Source: Bacteroidaceae bacterium
GTDB taxonomy: Bacteria > Bacteroidota > Bacteroidia > Bacteroidales > Bacteroidaceae
DNA: 64,000 nucleotides
Assembly: GCA_024398785.1 (NCBI GenBank)
Contig: JAKSIO010000002.1
Location: 62,001-126,000 of the forward strand
Direction of reading: 5' to 3'
Part shown: positions 59,075-64,000 of the stretch, piece after piece
Layout of the letters: every line of letters starts with the position of its first letter
Numbering within the stretch: position 1 is the first letter of the stretch
Program-made: the position numbers and the translations under genes
Notes under the pieces: generated by a model
Database searches by the model: none
What the model was told of the DNA's origin: nothing
Seen by the model: only the letters and a program-made list of their open reading frames with translations

Positions 59075-59591
59075 TAGGCATATCCTGCGGATAATCGGTA
59101 AGAATCACATGTTTTTTCATGTCTATCTTCTTTATGAATACATCGGCGGCAGGTAAAAAGAACTCACTCTTTTCGCCCTGCACCTGAAAAAGCAGATTGA
59201 CAGTACGATCATCAACATTTATCACACGGCCAAGTTTTCCATAGGTTTTATCGACAATTTCAAAACCTGAAAGCATCTGCAGAGACATCTGGTCTTCATC
59301 TTCAAAAATATCAGAAAAACGGTTATGCAGATATACATCCATACCGCACATCCGTTCTGCCTTCTCTACAGTATCAATATCATCAAAACATATCAACGCA
59401 CTGGTGGCTGAACGCGCTCTGTATGACTTTACAAAGAAAGGCACAAACAAGCCATCAATCTGCATAACAAAAAAAGGCACCGTTTCAAGAGCAGATACAA
59501 TGGCATCGTCAAAATTAGCTATCAATTCCCCGCTAACACCATGGGTTTTGACAAACTTTCCTACTTTTAGCAATTCCTGTTCAACTATCAT
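59067..59591 (-). CDS. rimM: Ribosome maturation factor RimM
   Basis: A 174-residue protein with an N-terminal RimM domain (LKVGKFVKTHGVSGELIANF; ALICFDDIDTVEKAERMCGM) and a C-terminal PRC-barrel (LSGFEIVDKTYGKLGRVINV; FFLPAADVFIKKIDMKKHVI). It assists 30S subunit assembly by binding S19. The start overlaps the murA stop by 4 bp, and its end overlaps the M23-like gene. Confidence 0.93.
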   Translation of the reverse strand: MIVEQELLKVGKFVKTHGVSGELIANFDDAIVSALETVPFFVMQIDGLFVPFFVKSYRARSATSALICFDDIDTVEKAERMCGMDVYLHNRFSDIFEDEDQMSLQMLSGFEIVDKTYGKLGRVINVDDRTVNLLFQVQGEKSEFFLPAADVFIKKIDMKKHVILTDYPQDMPID

Positions 59592-60895
59592 TCCACTCTC
59601 AATATATCAGCACCTATTGCATTCAGACGGCGGTCTATATTCTGATATCCGCGGTCAATCTGAGCTATATTATCAATACGGCTTTCACCCTGTGCGCTCA
59701 TTGCTGCAATAAGCATTGCAATACCGGCACGGATGTCAGGCGATGTCATCTTTCTTCCCTGAAGCTTGAACTGGTGGTCATGACCAATCACTACTACACG
59801 ATGCGGATCACACAGTATAACCTGTGCACCCATGTCAATCAGTTTGTCTACAAAGAAGAGACGGCTTTCAAACATCTTCTGATGGATAAGCACACTACCC
59901 TTTGCCTGAATAGCTGTTACCAGCATAACACTTAACAGGTCAGGTGTAAGGCCTGGCCATGGAGCATCGGCAATGGTCATTATGGAACCGTCCATAAAGG
60001 ACTCTATCTGATAGTGGTCCTGAGCCGGCACAAAAATATCATCACCCCGCTGTTCAAACCGGATACCCAAACGGGCAAAACTCTGCGGAATGATTCCAAG
60101 GTTTGAATAGGAAACATTCTTTATATTCAACTGACTGCCTGTCATGGCCGCCATTCCGATAAAACTGCCAACTTCAATCATATCCGGCAGAACGGTGTGT
60201 GTAGCACCTCCTAATTTTTCAACACCGGTTATTCTCAACAGGTTGCTGCCTATTCCGTCAATAATGGCACCCATTCTGACCAGTAAACGGCACAGTTGCT
60301 GAACATACGGTTCACAGGCCGCATTATAGATGGTGGTTGTACCTTTGGCTGTAACGGCAGCCATAATAATATTTGCCGTTCCGGTAACCGATGCCTCATC
60401 AAGCAGAATATATGTACCCTTAAGCTGTTTGCAGTGCATTTCCAAAGTACCATTCTGTTCGTTGCTGCTGAACACTGCACCCAATGACTGCAAACCCAGA
60501 ATATGCGTATCAAGTCTGCGACGTCCTATCTTGTCTCCACCGGGTTTGCTTACAACGGCACGTCCCAGGCGCACAAGCAACGGTGCCAACAGCATAACGG
60601 AGCCACGCAACGATGCACTCATTCTCACAAAATCCTTACTGAATGCAAAGTCGGCATCGATATTGGTGGCCTTAAAAGATACTGCACCGTCCGCAAGTTC
60701 TTTCACTTCAACGCCAAGACATTGCAGCATCTCTATAAGATTATCCACATCAAGAATTCTGGGCAGATTGTTGATAACAACCTGCTGGTCGGTCAACAGA
60801 ACTGCACACAACACCTGCAGAGCTTCATTCTTAGCTCCCTGTGGCTGTATATCGCCGCACAATTTGTTTCCTCCCTGTATAATGAATGCAGACAT
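59588..60895 (-). CDS. murA: UDP-N-acetylglucosamine 1-carboxyvinyltransferase, Cys-to-Asp active site
   Basis: A 435-residue EPSP-synthase-fold enzyme for the first committed step of peptidoglycan synthesis. FIIQGGNKLCGDIQPQGAKN at the start has the conserved Lys-Asn, MSASLRGSVMLLAPLLVRLG follows, and the catalytic loop reads SKPGGDKIGRRRLDTH. The residue at the place of E. coli Cys115 is Asp121. The same change in Mycobacterium and Chlamydia makes MurA insensitive to fosfomycin, which alkylates the Cys. The C-terminal RAGIAMLIAAMSAQGESRI is also typical. It starts 3 bp after the DUF4290 gene. Confidence 0.94.
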   Translation of the reverse strand: MSAFIIQGGNKLCGDIQPQGAKNEALQVLCAVLLTDQQVVINNLPRILDVDNLIEMLQCLGVEVKELADGAVSFKATNIDADFAFSKDFVRMSASLRGSVMLLAPLLVRLGRAVVSKPGGDKIGRRRLDTHILGLQSLGAVFSSNEQNGTLEMHCKQLKGTYILLDEASVTGTANIIMAAVTAKGTTTIYNAACEPYVQQLCRLLVRMGAIIDGIGSNLLRITGVEKLGGATHTVLPDMIEVGSFIGMAAMTGSQLNIKNVSYSNLGIIPQSFARLGIRFEQRGDDIFVPAQDHYQIESFMDGSIMTIADAPWPGLTPDLLSVMLVTAIQAKGSVLIHQKMFESRLFFVDKLIDMGAQVILCDPHRVVVIGHDHQFKLQGRKMTSPDIRAGIAMLIAAMSAQGESRIDNIAQIDRGYQNIDRRLNAIGADILRVE

Positions 60896-60898
60896 TTC

Positions 60899-61495
60899 TT
60901 AAAACTTTTTCCTGTTCTTTTTTGACTGATACTGTTTTGACTGAGAAGGCTGTTTGGCAAATTCAACATTCAGAACAGACTCATCAACTACTATTTGGCC
61001 TTTGGTAAAATATTTGATATCTTCAATAACACGCTGGTTTGACGCAAGTTCCTTATTCCACACCAGCAGGTCCTTCTTCATTTGCAATGCCACAAGACGT
61101 ATAAGTTCGTTTCTCTGTTCGCCTTCTTCCATCTCAAGCGTTTTCTGCAACAGTTCCGGGACAATACGACCGTAATGACGTACTGCAACCTCGGAATAAG
61201 AATAGTTCAGCAATTCAGGTTTCTGCACCTTGGCATCGATATGGGTAATCTCAACCGGATAATCAATATCCAGTTTATATCCGCTCATAAGAGCAAGATG
61301 ATCCCACAATGTCTTTTTGTTGTCTGCAATATCCCGCAGATTAGGAAACATGCCGCCCATTATCGAAATAATGGTGTAGGCGCAATTGGTTCTTTCCTCT
61401 TTATCCTGAATGGAAACTGCATGATCTACCATTTCCTGTACGGAACGCCCGTACTCCGGCATAGGCAGTTCATTCTGTTGCGTATTATAAATCAT
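60899..61495 (-). CDS. DUF4290 family protein
   Basis: A 198-residue protein without signal peptide. MIYNTQQNELPMPEYGRSVQ, followed by VDHAVSIQDKEERTNCAYTI and IISIMGGMFPNLRD, is the start of the Bacteroidetes-specific DUF4290 family; the helical middle and basic C-terminus (PSQSKQYQSKKNRKKF) also fit. The function is unknown. It leads the leftward unit into murA, rimM, the M23-like gene, dxr and rseP, so a link with the envelope is suggested by position only. No exact promoter match was seen upstream. Confidence 0.85.
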   Translation of the reverse strand: MIYNTQQNELPMPEYGRSVQEMVDHAVSIQDKEERTNCAYTIISIMGGMFPNLRDIADNKKTLWDHLALMSGYKLDIDYPVEITHIDAKVQKPELLNYSYSEVAVRHYGRIVPELLQKTLEMEEGEQRNELIRLVALQMKKDLLVWNKELASNQRVIEDIKYFTKGQIVVDESVLNVEFAKQPSQSKQYQSKKNRKKF

Positions 61496-61578
61496 AAAAT
61501 TTCAGTTATAAGCATTATCAATAAATCGGGGCAAAATAAAACTGAACTTTATGATTCAAGTCCTTTTATACCCCCCAA

Positions 61579-61626
61579 CCCCAAAGGGGAGTCGCCCGCA
61601 GGGCGCACGCCGTAACGTTTTACGGC
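61579..61626. repeat. Three tandem GC-rich hairpins downstream of tsaB
   Basis: Within AT-rich DNA, three short perfect stems follow one another: CCCC-AAA-GGGG (61579-61589), CGCCC-GCA-GGGCG (61593-61605) and GCCGTAA-CGTT-TTACGGC (61609-61626). The run of C just before (61571-61576) adds to the GC-rich character. It lies between the tsaB stop and the DUF4290 start, so the third hairpin may help end tsaB transcription; the set also looks like a REP-type palindromic element. Confidence 0.5.
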
Positions 61627-61658
61627 TGTATTATCCGGTTCAGTCATATATATCCAAT

Positions 61659-62348
61659 CTAAAACAAAGGTTTTGGTTTTATTGCTATAAAATCTTTAAG
61701 ATAGAACGGTTCAAAGTATGCAATATCCTGAAATTCACCCTGATTGAATGCCTTTTCTGCCAACACGAACATATTTTTTGCACTTGGCACGGCACCATCC
61801 ACAAAATAAGCATTCGGATGTTTGATAACGTTTTTGCATTTTTCCGCTCCGTCGCCCATAAACCATACAGGCTGTTTGTCAAGAACATCCTTGAAAGAAT
61901 CCTGATCTATCACAACAGCACTGGTAGGCATTATTTCTTTCAACGATCTGTCATACAATGCGGAATAAACCTCCATGCGGCGTGCATCAATCATGGGACA
62001 AAGCAACGCATTCTCCGGGAGTTCTGCATACAACAGCGTGGGAACACACAAAACCTGCAAGGTAGGAATACCCAGCAGTTTGACACCACGTCCGTAGCAT
62101 ATACCTTTTGCCATTGAGACACCTACACGCAAACCGGTATAGGATCCAGGTCCCTTGCTTATTGCCACAGCATCGAGAACAAGACCGCGGCTGTCAATGA
62201 AAGACAATGCCTGGTCAACAAAAACGCCTAACATAGATGCATGTGAACGCGCCTCATCATCATACTTTTCAAACAACAAAGCGCCATCCTGACTGACTGC
62301 AACCGATGCCGACGCTACAGCAGAATCTATGTTCAAAATACAACCCAT
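61659..62348 (-). CDS. tsaB: tRNA threonylcarbamoyladenosine biosynthesis protein TsaB
   Basis: A 229-residue ASKHA-fold protein of the universal t6A pathway, partner of TsaD. It starts CILNIDSAVASASVAVSQDG, with the family's SHASMLGVFVDQALSF and the central GPGSYTGLRVGVSMAKGICY landmark, followed by LCPMIDARRMEVYSALYD. A -7 box TATTTTTG lies at 62385-62378, 30 bp upstream of the ATG, in the gap shared with the divergent yicC. Confidence 0.92.
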   Translation of the reverse strand: MGCILNIDSAVASASVAVSQDGALLFEKYDDEARSHASMLGVFVDQALSFIDSRGLVLDAVAISKGPGSYTGLRVGVSMAKGICYGRGVKLLGIPTLQVLCVPTLLYAELPENALLCPMIDARRMEVYSALYDRSLKEIMPTSAVVIDQDSFKDVLDKQPVWFMGDGAEKCKNVIKHPNAYFVDGAVPSAKNMFVLAEKAFNQGEFQDIAYFEPFYLKDFIAIKPKPLF

Positions 62349-62377
62349 CGAATACTCTGTCTATTATATTGTCATTA

Positions 62378-62435
62378 CAAAAATACATTTAATATTTCAA
62401 ATATGCCACAATTTATGAATTCTTATATATTTTTG
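62378..62435. promoter_or_regulatory. Divergent tsaB / yicC promoter boxes
   Basis: Minus strand TATTTTTG (62385-62378) for tsaB and plus strand TATTTTTG (62428-62435) for yicC, both exact TAnnTTTG matches, back to back in a 114-bp gap. Well-spaced -33 elements are weak for both. Confidence 0.45.
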
Positions 62436-62462
62436 CACTGTTTTTTATCAACAGAGTCTATT

Positions 62463-63338
62463 ATGATACTTTCAATGACAGGATATGGCAAAGCGACAAT
62501 CGCTTTCCAGAACAAGAAAATCACTGCGGAAATCAAGTCATTAAACAGCAAATCTCTTGATCTGAGCACAAAGATATGCCAGCTTTACAGAGAGAAAGAG
62601 ATGGAGATACGTTCGCTTATAGGCACGGAGCTCCAGCGTGGAAAAATTGACTTCTCTCTCTATTTCGAGACCGACGATCCTGTCAAGACACAGCCCATCA
62701 ATGCACAGGTATTCCAGGGTTATGTAAACCAGATTAAGGAACTGTCACAACAGACTGGTCTTGAACTGCCATCCGACTGGTTCAGCACCGTTCTGCGTTT
62801 GCCTGACGTTCTTACCCGCACAGAGATAATTGAACCGTCACAGGAAGAGCTTGAAGTTGCCATGGAAGCAACAAAGCAGGCAATTGCCGGACTCATAGCA
62901 TTCCGTCGTCAGGAAGGCCAGGGGCTTTATAAAATGTTTGCAGAAAAGATCTCCAACATCAAAGCTCTGCTTGAAAGCATCGAGCCGTTTGAGAAGGAAC
63001 GTATCGAGAAAATCAAAGCCCGCATCAAAGACTCGCTCAATCAGGGACTTGGTGTTAATTACGATGCCAACCGCTTTGAACAGGAACTTATATATTACAT
63101 AGAAAAGCTCGATATCAACGAGGAAAAGCAGCGTCTTGCCAACCATTTGAAATACTTTATGGAGACAATGGACAACGGAGACGGTCAGGGCAAGAAACTT
63201 GGATTCATTGCTCAGGAAATGGGACGTGAAATCAACACAACCGGAAGCAAGAGCAACCATAGCGAAATGCAGAACATCGTAGTGCAGATGAAGGACCAGC
63301 TCGAGCAGATAAAAGAACAGGTTCTTAATGTCATGTAA
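62463..63338 (+). CDS. yicC: YicC-family endoribonuclease
   Basis: A 291-residue YicC protein. It opens MILSMTGYGKATIAFQNKKI, the exact family signature, has SLNSKSLDLSTKICQLYREK, and ends with the DUF1732 region FIAQEMGREINTTGSKSNHS and ELEQIKEQVLN-like helix. YicC of E. coli is an endoribonuclease involved in small-RNA turnover. The ATG at 62463 is chosen by the family N-terminus and because the -7 box (62428-62435) excludes a start at 62403. gmk follows 19 bp later. Confidence 0.93.
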   Translation: MILSMTGYGKATIAFQNKKITAEIKSLNSKSLDLSTKICQLYREKEMEIRSLIGTELQRGKIDFSLYFETDDPVKTQPINAQVFQGYVNQIKELSQQTGLELPSDWFSTVLRLPDVLTRTEIIEPSQEELEVAMEATKQAIAGLIAFRRQEGQGLYKMFAEKISNIKALLESIEPFEKERIEKIKARIKDSLNQGLGVNYDANRFEQELIYYIEKLDINEEKQRLANHLKYFMETMDNGDGQGKKLGFIAQEMGREINTTGSKSNHSEMQNIVVQMKDQLEQIKEQVLNVM

Positions 63339-63357
63339 CACTAAACAAGAATACATT

Positions 63358-63912
63358 ATGCGCGGTAAATGCTACATATTCTCAGCTCCATCAGGTTCAG
63401 GCAAATCAACTATCATAGGTAAGCTTATGCAGCACCCTGAACTGAATCTCTGTTTTTCCATATCCGCTACCAGCCGTGCCCCGCGCGGTACAGAGCAGAA
63501 CGGCAAGGAATATTTCTTCCTGACTCCACAGGAGTTCAAAGACAAAATTGAGCAGGGAGCTTTTCTTGAATATGAAGAAGTTTATCCCGATCATTTCTAC
63601 GGTACGCTGCTTGAACAGGTTGAAAATCTGTTGAATCAGGGCAAGAATGTTATGTTTGACGTAGATGTCAAAGGAGGCATAAACATAAAAAAACATTATG
63701 CCGACGGAGCTGTATCTTTCTTTATTCAGGCTCCCTCAATGGAAATTCTGGAACAGCGTCTGCGTTCACGTGCAACAGACTCCGAGGAGATGATACAGAA
63801 AAGAATTGGCAAGGCAGAGTACGAAATGACATTCGCACCGCAGTTTGACCACATCATTGTAAATGACAACCTTGATTCTGCCGTGCAGCAGGTTTACAAT
63901 ATCATAAGTTGA
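63358..63912 (+). CDS. gmk: Guanylate kinase
   Basis: A 184-residue enzyme, GMP plus ATP to GDP plus ADP. P-loop YIFSAPSGSGKSTIIGKLM at residues 5-23, the GMP-binding ISATSRAPRGTEQNGKEYFF, FLEYEEVYPDHFYGTLLEQV and DVDVKGGINIKKHYADGAVS; RLRSRATDSEEMIQKRI is the lid region. The ATG at 63358 is preferred over 63328, since the latter lies within the end of yicC and adds non-conserved residues. The last 11 bp overlap a convergent gene. Confidence 0.95.
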   Translation: MRGKCYIFSAPSGSGKSTIIGKLMQHPELNLCFSISATSRAPRGTEQNGKEYFFLTPQEFKDKIEQGAFLEYEEVYPDHFYGTLLEQVENLLNQGKNVMFDVDVKGGINIKKHYADGAVSFFIQAPSMEILEQRLRSRATDSEEMIQKRIGKAEYEMTFAPQFDHIIVNDNLDSAVQQVYNIIS

Positions 63913-64000
63913 TTTCCTTAATCGGATAAAGACCCTTCTCAGCTGCTTTTTTCAGCAGCAGTTCATACGCGGCGGTACGGTCATTTGGAATTTCACCGTC
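63902..64000 (-). CDS. Unidentified leftward gene, C-terminal 32 residues
   Basis: The minus-strand frame is open from the window edge to a TGA at 63902-63904, encoding DGEIPNDRTAAYELLLKKAA and ending EKGLYPIKEINL. The helical character with Lys/Ala/Leu and normal codon use suggests a real soluble protein, converging on gmk with an 11-bp overlap. Too little is present to name it. Confidence 0.45.
   Translation of the reverse strand, partial: DGEIPNDRTAAYELLLKKAAEKGLYPIKEINL

Noticed and set aside
1..64000. CRISPR arrays, tRNA or rRNA genes, insertion sequences, prophage genes
   Set aside because: None recognised by eye in either strand; gaps between genes are short, and the longest, at 45478-45815, is the cobalamin riboswitch leader.

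Overview
The window looks like chromosomal DNA of a gut or oral Bacteroidales (Bacteroides/Prevotella-like). Supporting signs are a type III glutamine synthetase, a fused aspartokinase/homoserine dehydrogenase, a murA-rimM-M23-dxr-rseP block, many -7 boxes of the Bacteroidetes form TAnnTTTG, surface lipoproteins behind a cobalamin riboswitch, and little Shine-Dalgarno signal. No rRNA, tRNA, CRISPR array, insertion sequence or integrase was seen. The species cannot be fixed from the sequence alone.

Region 1 (1-20077) is a surface-glycan locus. A partial YfhO-type membrane protein and a CgeB-like glycosyltransferase lead in on the + strand. Then, read leftward, pseB-pseC-pseF-pseG/pseH fusion-pseI encode all six activities for CMP-pseudaminic acid, followed by a flippase and a transferase carrying bacterial sialyltransferase motifs. 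Further right, also leftward, lie a DegT aminotransferase, a cytidylyltransferase fused to a CobD-like PLP enzyme, an opine-dehydrogenase-like protein, an IspD/TarI-like cytidylyltransferase, a sugar nucleotidyltransferase and a UDP-glucuronate-4-epimerase-like protein. Two stress or defence modules interrupt this: hipBA and a RelA/SpoT-domain protein. Copies of the 3' end of the ispD-like gene bracket them: a 29-bp direct repeat (28/29) on both sides of hipBA, and a more diverged coding remnant upstream of the RelA/SpoT gene. This looks like modular insertion at the tail of a nucleotidyltransferase gene and is the most unusual structural feature of the window.

Region 2 (20090-26417, leftward) holds a GMP synthase lacking its glutaminase domain, GSIII glutamine synthetase, glutamine-dependent NAD synthetase and an MFS transporter. 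Region 3 (26477-34468, rightward) holds galM-galK and an arabinose-type operon (lipoprotein mutarotase, SSS symporter, araD, araB) that ends in a terminator and has no araA. Region 4 (34488-40775) starts with its own promoter and carries a YghO/bacterial-ceramide-synthase-like GNAT protein, an acyl-activating ligase and an acyl carrier protein, then transketolase, rpiB and a DUF5672 protein, and closes with a terminator.

Region 5 (40792-43443, leftward) is a sigma-54 activator-lptE-TPR-secG operon. Region 6 (43591-48617, rightward) has a galacturonokinase-like GHMP kinase, a short QueG, and a cobalamin riboswitch controlling three lipoproteins, the last BtuF-like, with a possible 37-residue membrane peptide in the leader. 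Region 7 (48642-54342) is thrA and an AddA/RecB-like helicase-nuclease. Region 8 (54332-61495, leftward) is a housekeeping envelope operon: DUF4290, murA (with the active-site Cys replaced by Asp), rimM, a degenerate M23 protein, dxr, rseP and an amidohydrolase. Region 9 is tsaB (leftward), yicC and gmk (rightward) and the end of an unidentified leftward gene.
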